NCBI GenBank assembly: GCA_965246925.1
Contig: OZ251994.1
Coordinates: 1,488,001 to 1,552,000, forward strand
Origin: JANPPS01 sp965246925
GTDB lineage: Bacteria > Pseudomonadota > Alphaproteobacteria > Acetobacterales > Acetobacteraceae
DNA: 64,000 nucleotides
Direction: 5' to 3'
Each line of letters starts with the position of its first letter. The stretch's first letter is position 1. Below the pieces are notes generated by a model that worked only from the letters and a program-made list of their open reading frames with translations, did no database searches and was not told where the DNA came from. This document shows, piece after piece, positions 17,071-25,060 of the stretch. The position numbers were made by a program, and so were the translations under genes.

Positions 17071-17436
17071 TTAGCGTCGCGCCTTTCGCGCCGCGTACTT
17101 GGCATCGCGCTCGGCCTTGCGCTGCGCCTTGATCGCCTCGTCGCGGGCGGCGGCTTCGGCGACGCGGGCGGCCTCTTCCTCGGCACGAATGCGCTCGGCC
17201 TCGATCCGGGCCACGTCCTCGGCAATCCGGCGCTGATCCTCCAGCTCCTTCAGCCGCTTACGCTCCTGCGCGCGCAACTCGCGGGCTTCGGCGATGGCTT
17301 TACGCTCGGCTTGGCGGGCCAGGACCGCCGGATCGTCCGGCGCGGGCTTGGCGGCTTTGAACGAGTCCACCAAGGCGCGCTTGGCGGCGGCGGCGGCGGC
17401 GGCACGGTCGGCGAATTTATCGCCCTTGAACGGCAT
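17071..17436 (-). CDS. DUF6481 family protein (charged coiled-coil)
   Basis: 121 residues from ATG 17436 (MPFKGDKFADRAAAAAAAKRALVD). Nearly all of the rest is one long Ala/Arg/Glu-rich helix, likely a coiled coil (AEARELRAQERKRLKELEDQ...). This matches the DUF6481 family common in Acetobacteraceae, of unknown function. An upstream extension is possible in this frame but is not homologous. No membrane segment or signal peptide. Confidence 0.8.
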   Translation of the reverse strand: MPFKGDKFADRAAAAAAAKRALVDSFKAAKPAPDDPAVLARQAERKAIAEARELRAQERKRLKELEDQRRIAEDVARIEAERIRAEEEAARVAEAAARDEAIKAQRKAERDAKYAARKARR

Positions 17437-17450
17437 AAAGCGGCTCCATG

Positions 17451-18275
17451 TTAACGGCGTTCCGGCCCGGCATCGAGCAGGTCCAGGTTCTGTTGCGAAA
17501 GGTCGGCGGTGGCGGTGTCGGGTGCCAGCTTGATGGCCCGCTCCCAATCCTGCCGGGCGCCCCGGCGGTCCCCCTTGCGCTGACGCAGGATGCCCCGCTC
17601 CAGCAGCGCATCCGGGTTGTCCGGGTCCTGATCCAGCGCCCGGTCGATATCCTCCTGCGCCCGGTCCAGCACGCCGAGCTGCCGGTGTGCCGCCGCACGC
17701 AGCGCCAGCGCGTCCGGACGCTTGGTGTCGATCTCCAGCGCGTGCGTCAGGTCCGCCACGGCCTCCTTATAATGCTCCAAGGTCGCGCTGGCGATCGAGC
17801 GGTCGATCAACACGTCCTCATCATCCGGCGTGAGCGACAGCGCCATGGTGGCCGAGAGATACGCCTTGTCCGCCTGCCCGGCAATCAGCCACGCCTGCCC
17901 GGCCTGCCCGTACACGCTGGCGCGCGCGGCCGGCGTCTCCTGGCTTTTGCCGGCGAGCGTGTCCATCATCTCGGCGCCGGTCTCCGCCTCCCCCAGCGCG
18001 ATCTCCGCCAGCGCCCGGCAATGGATGGCGCCGTCCCCGCCGCCGGTCGCCTCCCACGATTCGGCGAACGCGCTGGCCCCCTCCGGGTCCGCATCCAGCA
18101 TCGACAGGCACTTGTCATACTCCTCGCCCTCGGCAATGCGGGGCGGGATGGGCGGAATGGGCAGGCTTTCCTCGGCTTCTTCCGCAGGGGCGCCGATCTG
18201 GCCGGTGGCATAGAGCGCCCCGGCCACAGCCAGCACGATGGCGAGGACGCCACCGAATAAAACACCCCTCTTCAT
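17451..18275 (-). CDS. Tetratricopeptide-repeat protein with N-terminal membrane anchor
   Basis: 274 residues. The N-terminus MKRGVLFGGVLAIVLAVAGALYATG is a signal anchor or signal peptide, so the protein is probably periplasmic. The C-terminal half contains TPR units: KAYLSATMALSLTPDDEDVLIDRSIAS, EAVADLTHALEIDTKRPDALALRAAAH, RAQEDIDRALDQDPDNPDALLERGI and GARQDWERAIKLAPDT. A longer start at 18332 adds residues unlike a signal sequence. TPR proteins are scaffolds; no partner is indicated. Transcribed divergently from the epimerase gene. Confidence 0.85.
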   Translation of the reverse strand: MKRGVLFGGVLAIVLAVAGALYATGQIGAPAEEAEESLPIPPIPPRIAEGEEYDKCLSMLDADPEGASAFAESWEATGGGDGAIHCRALAEIALGEAETGAEMMDTLAGKSQETPAARASVYGQAGQAWLIAGQADKAYLSATMALSLTPDDEDVLIDRSIASATLEHYKEAVADLTHALEIDTKRPDALALRAAAHRQLGVLDRAQEDIDRALDQDPDNPDALLERGILRQRKGDRRGARQDWERAIKLAPDTATADLSQQNLDLLDAGPERR

Positions 18276-18330
18276 ACGCGCGTCCCATAGCCCGGCTGGC
18301 GCCGCGGGGCAAACGAGATAAGCTCCCGCC

Positions 18331-19188
18331 ATGCATCTCCTGATCCTAGGCCTGGGCTACACCGGCGGCGCGATCGCGTCCGGCGCCGCGGCACTCGGCA
18401 TCCGCGTCACCGCCACCAGCCGGGACCCGGCGCGCCTCACCCCCCCGCCTGGCACCACCCTCATCCCGTTCGCCGCCGCCGCGGAGGCGCTGCGGGACAC
18501 CACGCACCTGCTGCAGACCGCCGCGCCCGATGACCAAGGTGACCCGGCGCTCGCCCGCTTCGGCACGGAGATCGCGACCGCCCCGCTTGCCTGGCTCGGC
18601 TATCTCAGCACCACCGGCGTCTATGGGGACCGCGGCGGCGCCTGGGTGGACGAAACGACCGCGCCCGCGCCCAGCGGCGAGCGCGGCCACCGCCGGCTGG
18701 ACGCGGAGAACGCGTGGCGCGCCGCCGCCGCCGGACGACCGCTGGACCTGTTCCGCGTGGCCGGCATCTACGGGCCGGGCCGCTCGCCCTTCGCGGAAAT
18801 CCGCGCCGGCCGGGCGCGCCGGATCGACAAGCCCCGCCACCGCTTCGGCCGCATCCACCGGGACGACATCGCCGCCGCCGTGCTCGCCGCGCTACGAAAC
18901 CCGGACGGCACCCGCGTACTCAACCTCAACGATGACGAGCCCGCCCCCAGCGCCGACGTCACGGCCGAGGCCGCGCGCCTGCTAGGCCTCGACCCGCCAC
19001 CCTTGGTCCCGTTCGGGCAAGCCGTGCAGGGCATGAGCGAGATGGGCCGTAGCTTTTGGGCCGAATCCCGCCAGGTCCGCAGCGCGCAGACCCAGGCCAC
19101 GCTCGGCCTACGCTGGCGCTACCCCACCTACCGCGAGGGCCTCGCCGCCACACTCCTGGAGGAGCGCCGCCAGGGTCTCCCGCAATAG
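18331..19188 (+). CDS. NAD-dependent epimerase/dehydratase (YeeZ-like extended SDR)
   Basis: 285 residues. The Rossmann motif is HLLILGLGYTGGAIA (GxGxxG), the active-site segment is LSTTGVYGDRGGAWVDE, and the distal portion FRVAGIYGPGRSPFAEIRAG and RIHRDDIAAAVLAAL match the YeeZ-like atypical SDR group, which lacks the standard YxxxK pairing. Substrate unknown. Its last 81 bases overlap the 3' end of the convergent hydrolase gene. Confidence 0.87.
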   Translation: MHLLILGLGYTGGAIASGAAALGIRVTATSRDPARLTPPPGTTLIPFAAAAEALRDTTHLLQTAAPDDQGDPALARFGTEIATAPLAWLGYLSTTGVYGDRGGAWVDETTAPAPSGERGHRRLDAENAWRAAAAGRPLDLFRVAGIYGPGRSPFAEIRAGRARRIDKPRHRFGRIHRDDIAAAVLAALRNPDGTRVLNLNDDEPAPSADVTAEAARLLGLDPPPLVPFGQAVQGMSEMGRSFWAESRQVRSAQTQATLGLRWRYPTYREGLAATLLEERRQGLPQ

Positions 19189-19890
19189 CCGGAGGTCGCC
19201 GGGCCGGGACAGGCGATGATCGCCGTCCTTGATCAACGTGACGCGCACGTCCTCGCTATCCAGCCGCGCCGCCAGCCGCATCGCCGTCTCCCACGGCACA
19301 TCCGGATCCGCCTGCCCCTGCAACAGCCGGACCGGGCAGGTGAGCGGGATCGGCGCGCCCAGCAACAGGTGCCGCCGCCCATCCTCGATCAGCGCCCGGG
19401 TGATCGGCAGGTCGACGCCATACTCGCTGGGCGCATGCAGCACGCCCTCGGTCATCAGCCGGGTGCGCTCGGCCGGCAGCATGGCCTGCCACATCATGTC
19501 CTCGGTAAAATCCGGCGCGGCGGCGATGCCGATCAGGCCCATGACCCGCGCCGGACGCGCCAGCGCCAGCAACAGCATGATCCACCCGCCCATGCTGGAT
19601 CCCATCAGCAGCACCGGCCCCTCGGTCAGCCGGTCCACCAAGGCCAGCGCGTCCGCCGTCCAAACCCCGATCGTCCCGTCCGTGAACCCGCCCCCGCTCT
19701 CGCCATGGCCGGAATAATCGATGCGCAGGCAGGCCTGCCCCGTCCGCTCACACCACGCCGCGACCTCGAGCGCCTTGGCCCCCTGCATGTCCGACCGGAA
19801 GCCCGGCAGGAACACGATGGTAGGGCTCCGCCCCGGCACCATGTCCCACGCCAGCTCCACCCCATCGCCCCGGTCCGTCCGTCCCTTCAT
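19108..19890 (-). CDS. Alpha/beta hydrolase
   Basis: 260 residues. The nucleophile elbow is MGSSMGGWI (GxSxG), the oxyanion region is FLPGFRSDMQGAKA, the acid is in GQADPDVPWE, and the catalytic His is in KDGDHRLSRPGD. The arrangement, including DYSGHGESGG, resembles ABHD10-type and small serine esterases/thioesterases. ATG 19890 overlaps the tetR stop by 4 bases, so tetR and this gene form an operon. Its C-terminal 27 codons overlap the convergent epimerase gene. Confidence 0.87.
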   Translation of the reverse strand: MKGRTDRGDGVELAWDMVPGRSPTIVFLPGFRSDMQGAKALEVAAWCERTGQACLRIDYSGHGESGGGFTDGTIGVWTADALALVDRLTEGPVLLMGSSMGGWIMLLLALARPARVMGLIGIAAAPDFTEDMMWQAMLPAERTRLMTEGVLHAPSEYGVDLPITRALIEDGRRHLLLGAPIPLTCPVRLLQGQADPDVPWETAMRLAARLDSEDVRVTLIKDGDHRLSRPGDLRLLRETLAALLQECGGEALAVGGVAPA

Positions 19891-20483
19891 GACCCGGCCT
19901 CCCGCGTATGGCTCTCCCGACCGTCCGCCCCGCACGCCCGCGCCGCCACCCGGCATAGGCGCCGAACCGCGGTCACGAAATCCTGCTCGGTCTGCGCCTC
20001 ATGCTTCAAGCCCGCCGCATTCATGGCCATGAACGCGCCGAAGCCGTCCGCGCCGCCGAAAACCTCCAGACCAGCCTCCGGGGCCCGCCGGGCAAGGATA
20101 GCGGCAAACTCCCGGTTCAGCGTCTCCACATGCGCCCGCGTCTGCGCGGCGTCGATCAGCAGCAGCTCCGCCCCATGCGGCGCATGCATCATGCGCCAGA
20201 GCGGGAGGTCCTTCGCCAGTATGGTCGCCAGCAGGTTGTCGGCGAACACCGCGCCGTGCACCCACGCCGCCTCCGCATCGTCCAGCGCCGTCCGCACGAC
20301 TTGGGCCGCGAGCGCCTGGAACAGCGCGTGCTTGTCCCGGAAACGCAGATATAGCGTGGCGCGCGCCACCCCCGCCGCCCGCGCGACATCGGCCATGCCG
20401 GTGCGCTGAAAGCCATGCCGGGTGAATAGGGTATAGGATGCGCTCAAGAGACGCGCGGTGACGTCATCGGACATTATGGACAT
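19887..20483 (-). CDS. TetR/AcrR family transcriptional regulator
   Basis: 198 residues. The N-terminal helix-turn-helix is ARLLSASYTLFTRHGFQRTGMADVARAAGVARATLYLRFRDKHALFQAL (about 8-57), a standard TetR DNA-binding domain; the rest is the variable ligand-binding region. It is divergent from the reductase gene at 20530 across only 46 bases, which contain a partial palindrome (20491-20508), so it probably regulates that gene and itself. Two in-frame ATGs (20483 and 20474) are possible starts. Confidence 0.88.
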   Translation of the reverse strand: MSIMSDDVTARLLSASYTLFTRHGFQRTGMADVARAAGVARATLYLRFRDKHALFQALAAQVVRTALDDAEAAWVHGAVFADNLLATILAKDLPLWRMMHAPHGAELLLIDAAQTRAHVETLNREFAAILARRAPEAGLEVFGGADGFGAFMAMNAAGLKHEAQTEQDFVTAVRRLCRVAARACGADGRESHTREAGS

Positions 20484-20490
20484 TCAAGGT

Positions 20491-20508
20491 CTAATATGAT
20501 CAGTTAAG
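20491..20508. promoter_or_regulatory. Possible TetR operator
   Basis: CTAATATGATCAGTTAAG, centred on TGATCA, has 12 of 18 self-complementary positions and sits in the middle of the tetR/reductase divergent gap. Match quality is modest. Confidence 0.35.
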
Positions 20509-20529
20509 CGCAAGCAGGGAGTTCGGGCA

Positions 20530-21540
20530 ATGGAGCAAGGCACGGTTCTGGTCACGGGGGGAACGGGGTATATCGCCGGGTTCTGCATCGCCAGACTCAT
20601 ACAGGATGGCGTCCGCGTGCGCACGACGGCGCGCAGCCTGAAGCGTGCGCCGGACCTGCAGGCCACCTTCCGCGGGATCGAGGTCATCGAGGCCGACCTC
20701 ATGGCCGATGCCGGCTGGGCCAAGGCCACCGAGGGCTGCACCCATGTCCTGCATGTCGCGTCGCCATTGCCCTTGCAAAATCCCAAGAACGATGACGAGC
20801 TCGTCCGCCCGGCGCGGGACGGCGCGCTCCGTGTGCTCAACGCCGCGCGCGACGCCGGGGTGCGGCGCGTCGTGATGACGTCCTCCACCGCCGCGGTCGC
20901 CTACGGCCACGGCAGCCGCACCACGCCCTGGACCGAGCAGGATTGGTCCAGCCCCGACGACCGCACCGACAGCTCCGCCTACGAGCGCAGCAAGATGATC
21001 GCCGAGCGGGCGGCCTGGGACTGGCTGGCCAAGGAGGGCGGCGGGCTCGAGCTCGTGACCGTCTGCCCCGGCGCCGTGCTGGGACCGCTGATGGGCAAGG
21101 ACTACTCGGCGTCGCTCGATATCGTCAAGAAGCTGCTGGACGGCTCGCTCCCGGGTCTCCCGCGCTTCGGCTGGCCGCTGGTGGACGTGCGGGACATCGC
21201 CGATTTGCATGTGCGCGCCATGCACGCCCCGGCGGCCGCCGGGGAGCGCTATATCGGCGGCAGCGAGTTCTTCTGGATGGCCGACATCGCCGCCATGCTG
21301 CGCGCCGGCGATCCGGGCCTGGGTAAGCGCGTGCCGAAGCGCACGCTGCCGGACTGGCTGATCCGCCTATCGGCTCTTTTCGACCCGGTGGTGCGTGACC
21401 GCCTGTTCGAGCTCGGCAAGCAGCGCCCCGTCACCTCCGAAAAGGCTCGGCGCGAACTCGGCTGGTTGCCGCGCCCGGTCGCCGAGACGGTGCGTGACAC
21501 CGCGGAGAGCCTGCGAACGGCGGGGATCGTGAAGGCCTGA
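20530..21540 (+). CDS. NAD(P)-dependent reductase, dihydroflavonol-4-reductase-like extended SDR
   Basis: 336 residues. TVLVTGGTGYIAGFCIARLIQDG (5-27) is the cofactor motif, HVASPLPLQNPKNDDELVRPARDGALRVLNAAR and MTSSTAAVAYGH follow, and the catalytic Tyr-x3-Lys is in SAYERSKMIAERAAW. This matches the DFR/cinnamoyl-CoA reductase-like group of aldehyde/ketone reductases. GGGAG precedes the ATG. Likely controlled by the divergent TetR protein. Substrate not predictable. Confidence 0.88.
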   Translation: MEQGTVLVTGGTGYIAGFCIARLIQDGVRVRTTARSLKRAPDLQATFRGIEVIEADLMADAGWAKATEGCTHVLHVASPLPLQNPKNDDELVRPARDGALRVLNAARDAGVRRVVMTSSTAAVAYGHGSRTTPWTEQDWSSPDDRTDSSAYERSKMIAERAAWDWLAKEGGGLELVTVCPGAVLGPLMGKDYSASLDIVKKLLDGSLPGLPRFGWPLVDVRDIADLHVRAMHAPAAAGERYIGGSEFFWMADIAAMLRAGDPGLGKRVPKRTLPDWLIRLSALFDPVVRDRLFELGKQRPVTSEKARRELGWLPRPVAETVRDTAESLRTAGIVKA

Positions 21541-21589
21541 CCCGATCCCGGCCTTCGGGGCCCTTGTGTCTTATTTGCCACACCAGACT

Positions 21590-21605
21590 TGGCACGAATG
21601 ATGCC
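21590..21605 (+). promoter_or_regulatory. Sigma-54-like promoter upstream of glycosyltransferase
   Basis: TGGCACGAATGATGCC fits TGGCACG-N4-TTGC with one mismatch (ATGC) and correct GG-to-GC spacing. The predicted start near 21616 would leave a leader of only about 7 bases before ATG 21623, so it may be fortuitous. Confidence 0.4.
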
Positions 21606-21622
21606 TGTGTTACACCCGCCGC

Positions 21623-22762
21623 ATGACGCCGCTCCCGCCGGGCACCACCGTGCTGCAAGTGCTGCCCAGCCTCGAGACCGGAGGGGTGGAGCGCGGCACC
21701 ATCGAGATCACGCAGGCCATTGCCCAGGCGGGCGGGCGCGCGTTGGTCACCAGCGCGGGCGGGCGGCAGGTGCCCGGCATATTACGCGCGGGCGGACAGC
21801 ATCTGACGGTGAAACTCGCGACCAAGGATCCCGTCAACATCTTTATGAACGCCGGCAAGATCGCGTCCCTGGTGCGGTCCGAGCGTGTGTCCCTCCTGCA
21901 CGCCCGCTCCCGCGCGCCCGCCTGGTCCGCTTTGTGGGCGGCACGGCGGACCGGGGTCCCGTTCGTCACCACCTATCACGGCTATTATTCCGAGGGTACG
22001 CCCGGCAAGCGCCTGTATAACTCGGTGATGGCAAGGGGCGACCGGGTGATCGCCATCAGCCAGTTCATCGCCGATCTGATCACCGCCCGGCACGGCACGG
22101 ACCCGGCGGTGATCCGCATGATCCCCCGCGGTGCCGACCTCGAAATGTTCGATCCCGAGCGTGTGGGCGGCGGACGGCTGGCCAAGCTCGCCACCACCTG
22201 GCGCCTGCCGGACGGGATGTCGACCATCATGCTGCCCGCGCGCCTCACCCGATGGAAGGGTGCCACTGTTCTGCTGGACGCGGTCGCGCGGATGCAGCGT
22301 CAGGATGTCTGCTGCGTGCTGGTGGGGGACGCGCAGGGCGGTGGCCGGTATGCGCAGTCGCTGATGCAGCAAGCCAAGCGCCTCGGCCTATCGGACCGGC
22401 TGCGCATGGTGGGCGCGTGCGACGACATGCCGGCCGCCCTCATGCTGGCCGATGTCGTCGTGAGCGCCAGCACCGCGCCCGAGGCGTTCGGACGCACCAT
22501 CGTGGAGGCGCAGGCCATGGGCCGCATGGTCGTCGTCACCGACCATGGCGGCGCGGCCGAGACCGTGGAGCAGGACGCCACCGGCTGGCGCGTCCCCCCG
22601 TCCGACCCGGCGGCCCTGGCCGAGGCGCTGGACTACGCGTTGTCCCTGCCGCCCGAGCACCGCGAGTGGCTTGGTCAGATGGCCCGCTACGCCGTCGAAA
22701 TGCGCTTCAGCACCGCCGCCATGCAGGAAGCGACGCTGGCGGTGTATCGGGAGCTGCTGTAG
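21623..22762 (+). CDS. Glycosyltransferase family 4
   Basis: 379 residues with a GT-B fold. The N-terminal domain has LQVLPSLETGGVERGTIEI, the acceptor-side pattern of GT4 enzymes acting on lipid-linked or surface glycans; HARSRAPAWSALWAARRTGVPFVTTYHGYY follows. The C-terminal donor domain contains IMLPARLTRWKGATVLLDAV and the E-x7-E motif STAPEAFGRTIVEAQAMG. Probably transfers a sugar at the cytoplasmic face of the inner membrane for envelope polysaccharide. It stands alone with no glycan cluster nearby. Confidence 0.9.
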   Translation: MTPLPPGTTVLQVLPSLETGGVERGTIEITQAIAQAGGRALVTSAGGRQVPGILRAGGQHLTVKLATKDPVNIFMNAGKIASLVRSERVSLLHARSRAPAWSALWAARRTGVPFVTTYHGYYSEGTPGKRLYNSVMARGDRVIAISQFIADLITARHGTDPAVIRMIPRGADLEMFDPERVGGGRLAKLATTWRLPDGMSTIMLPARLTRWKGATVLLDAVARMQRQDVCCVLVGDAQGGGRYAQSLMQQAKRLGLSDRLRMVGACDDMPAALMLADVVVSASTAPEAFGRTIVEAQAMGRMVVVTDHGGAAETVEQDATGWRVPPSDPAALAEALDYALSLPPEHREWLGQMARYAVEMRFSTAAMQEATLAVYRELL

Positions 22763-22807
22763 CCGCAACCGCCCCGCCCGAGCGGCGTTTCACGCGGGGA
22801 GGCGGCG

Positions 22808-23302
22808 ATGGCAGCGACGGCGAAACGGACCGACCCGGCGTTATGGGACCGGGTCAAGGCAGAAGTGACCGCCGGTGATAAAGGCGGCCGGCCCGGCGAA
22901 TGGTCCGCCCGGAAGGCGCAAATGGCCACGCACCGGTATAAGGCCGAAGGCGGCGGCTACGAAGGACCGAAGGCCGCCGACAATCACCTGACTCAATGGA
23001 CGGAGGAGCATTGGGGCACCAAGTCCGGCCACGATAGCCGCGAAACCGGCGAGCGTTACTTGCCTCAGGCCGCCCTCGATAAGCTGACCCCGGCCGAATA
23101 CCGCAAGACTTCGGCCAAGAAGCGGGCGGATACCGCCAAGGGCAAGCAGCACTCTGCCCAGCCCGCCGAGATCGCCCACAAGGCCACCGCGGCACAACTC
23201 GAGAAGCTGACCCGCGCCGAACTGCTCACCCGCGCCCAGCACATTCCCGGACGCAGCCGGATGCGCAAGGCCGACCTCGTCCACGCCTTAACAGGAGCCT
23301 GA
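22808..23302 (+). CDS. DUF5872 domain-containing protein
   Basis: 164 residues, very hydrophilic. The N-terminal half KRTDPALWDRVKAEV...GGRPGEWSARKAQMATHRYKAEGGGY matches DUF5872, and the C-terminus (LEKLTRAELLTRAQHIPGRSRMRKADLVHAL) resembles a small Rho-N/SAP-like helical module. GGGAGG precedes the ATG. Such proteins occur in stress- or phage-related loci but have no known function. A 50-codon gene follows by 2 bases. Confidence 0.78.
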   Translation: MAATAKRTDPALWDRVKAEVTAGDKGGRPGEWSARKAQMATHRYKAEGGGYEGPKAADNHLTQWTEEHWGTKSGHDSRETGERYLPQAALDKLTPAEYRKTSAKKRADTAKGKQHSAQPAEIAHKATAAQLEKLTRAELLTRAQHIPGRSRMRKADLVHALTGA

Positions 23303-23304
23303 CC

Positions 23305-23457
23305 ATGCCCGAACAGCCGCACACCGAAGAGAGCATCGAACACACCGAAGGCCAGCAAGACACGGGAAACCACAAGAAGCCGGGCGAGCCCGACAGCAAA
23401 GGCGCCGACAAATTCGGTGGCACGCGCGCTGGGGCGGAGAACCTGGAGAAGAAATAA
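23305..23457 (+). CDS. Small hydrophilic protein, 50 residues
   Basis: A 50-codon reading frame starting at ATG 23305 (MPEQPHTEESIEHTEGQQDT...) with AGGAG 8 bases upstream and ending TAA at 23457. It is rich in Glu, Gly, Lys, Pro and Gln, has no hydrophobic stretch, and looks intrinsically disordered, as in small stress-type proteins. Two bases separate it from the DUF5872 gene, so the two are probably translated from one message. No homologue recognised. Confidence 0.6.
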   Translation: MPEQPHTEESIEHTEGQQDTGNHKKPGEPDSKGADKFGGTRAGAENLEKK

Positions 23458-23585
23458 GCCCGGCTGCCCGCCCGGGGGTGGCAGCGCAAGAGAACCGCCG
23501 CCCCCTGCTAAGCACCCCTTGCCAAAACGTCCAAGAACAGGGACGAACGGGTAGAACCGCAGCAAGCGGGGCAGGGGGGATGGGC

Positions 23586-24881
23586 ATGGAAAGCGAGATG
23601 GAGACACTGACGATCAAGACGGTCACGACCCGGCTCGTGCCCTTCTTGATCCTCTGTTATTTCGTCGCCTACCTCGACCGCGTGAACGTCGGCTTCGCCG
23701 CGCTCACGATGAACAAGGACCTTGGCCTTTCCCAATCCGCCTACGCCTTCGGCGCCGGTATTTTCTTCCTGAGCTACTTTATCTTCGAAGTACCCAGCAA
23801 TCTGTTCCTGGAGCGGTTCGGCGCCCGGAAATGGATCGCCCGGATCATGGTAAGCTGGGGCATCTTGTCCGGCTGCACGGCCCTGGTGCAGGGTGAATAC
23901 AGCTTCTATCTCGTGCGCTTCTTGCTCGGCATTGCCGAGGCCGGGTTCTTCCCAGGAATCATCTTCTACCTCACCCTCTGGTTCCCCGCCCAATACCGCG
24001 CCCGCATCATCGGCATGTTCATGGCCGCCATCCCGCTCAGCTCCGTGCTCGGCGCCCCCGTCAGCGGCTACCTGCTGGGCCTGGACGGCTATTACGGCCT
24101 GCACGGCTGGCAATGGCTTTTCATTATCGAGGCTATTCCGGCCGTCCTGCTGGCCGGCGTCGTGCTGTTCTACCTCACCGACCGCCCGGCCGACGCGACC
24201 TGGCTCCCGGACAATCAGCGCACCTGGCTCGCCAACCGGCTTACGGCCGAGCAGCGGCAGCGGGAGCAGGCGCAGCATTTCAGCGTGGCGCAGGCGCTCA
24301 CCAATCCTCGCGTCCTGCTACTGGCGCTGGTGTATTTCGGCGCGGTCGCCGGCAATTACGGCATCGGGTTCTTCCTGCCGCAGATCGTGAAGGCATTCGG
24401 CCTCACCAACGTCGAGACCGGCTTCGTCACCGCCATACCTTACATCGTCGGCAGCATCTCCATCGTGTATTGGGGCCGTCACTCGGACCGGACCGGGGAG
24501 CGCCGCCTGCACGCCGCCTTCGCGCTGTTCGTCGCCGCCGCTGGCATCGCCGCCAGCACCTTCCTGCCGGACCCCACGCTGAAGATGATCGCGCTGTCTG
24601 TCGCCGCAGCTGGCGTGTTCGGCGCGCTTCCGGTGTTCTGGACCTTGCCGACCGCCTTCCTCTCTGGCGCCTCCGCCGCGGGCGGGATCGCGATCGTGAA
24701 CGCCATTGGCAATCTGTCCGGTTTCGCCGGGCCGTATCTGATGGGCTACCTCAAGGACCAAACCGGCAGCTACACCGCCGGCCTGTTGTGCCTTGCGGCA
24801 TTCAATGTCATCGCGATGCTGATCGTCCTCTCGCTGAGCCACAATAGCGCATTGGAGCAGGCGCCCGTTCCGGCGGAGTGA
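23586..24881 (+). CDS. MFS transporter, anion:cation symporter type
   Basis: 431 residues, twelve predicted membrane helices. The N-terminal TTRLVPFLILCYFVAYLDRVNVGFAALTMNKDLGLS is diagnostic of the ACS family (phthalate, hexuronate, tartrate and related organic anions). The loop GARKWIARIMVSWG, FLLGIAEAGFFPGIIFYLTLWFP, and the long central loop with TDRPADATWL fit this family. ATG 23586 is preferred; ATG 23580 and 23598 are close alternatives. Substrate cannot be assigned; no catabolic genes adjoin. Confidence 0.9.
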   Translation: MESEMETLTIKTVTTRLVPFLILCYFVAYLDRVNVGFAALTMNKDLGLSQSAYAFGAGIFFLSYFIFEVPSNLFLERFGARKWIARIMVSWGILSGCTALVQGEYSFYLVRFLLGIAEAGFFPGIIFYLTLWFPAQYRARIIGMFMAAIPLSSVLGAPVSGYLLGLDGYYGLHGWQWLFIIEAIPAVLLAGVVLFYLTDRPADATWLPDNQRTWLANRLTAEQRQREQAQHFSVAQALTNPRVLLLALVYFGAVAGNYGIGFFLPQIVKAFGLTNVETGFVTAIPYIVGSISIVYWGRHSDRTGERRLHAAFALFVAAAGIAASTFLPDPTLKMIALSVAAAGVFGALPVFWTLPTAFLSGASAAGGIAIVNAIGNLSGFAGPYLMGYLKDQTGSYTAGLLCLAAFNVIAMLIVLSLSHNSALEQAPVPAE

Positions 24882-24895
24882 GCGTCCGGGCATCC

Positions 24896-24920
24896 GTTGG
24901 TGGAATGCGGGGGCATTCCA
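24896..24920. repeat. Short hairpin repeat, GGTGGAATGC type
   Basis: TGGAATGC (24901-24908) pairs with GCATTCCA (24913-24920) around GGGG. A related hairpin, GGTGGAACGC...GCATTCCACC, lies at 31986-32010. Located 20 bases after the MFS stop, without a T-run. Confidence 0.5.
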
Positions 24921-25008
24921 TCCCAAAGCTGTCTTGACATACTAGACCGACATCGCTCTGACTGGAATCGCTCTTGCGATCCAGGCAGGGCGATGAAGTC
25001 GGTCGCCC

Positions 25009-25060
25009 AAACAAAAACCTAGACCGCCGCCCTGACACAGTCAGGGCGATAGCGGTCTAG
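25009..25060 (-). terminator. Rho-independent terminator of the truncated tssM gene
   Basis: On the minus strand a two-part stem (CTAGACCGC with its complement, and GCCCTGAC with GTCAGGGC) is followed by GGTTTTTGTTT. The 5' arm starts at the stop codon of the truncated tssM paralogue. A dedicated terminator argues that the short gene is a settled transcription unit rather than a fresh break. Confidence 0.8.
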
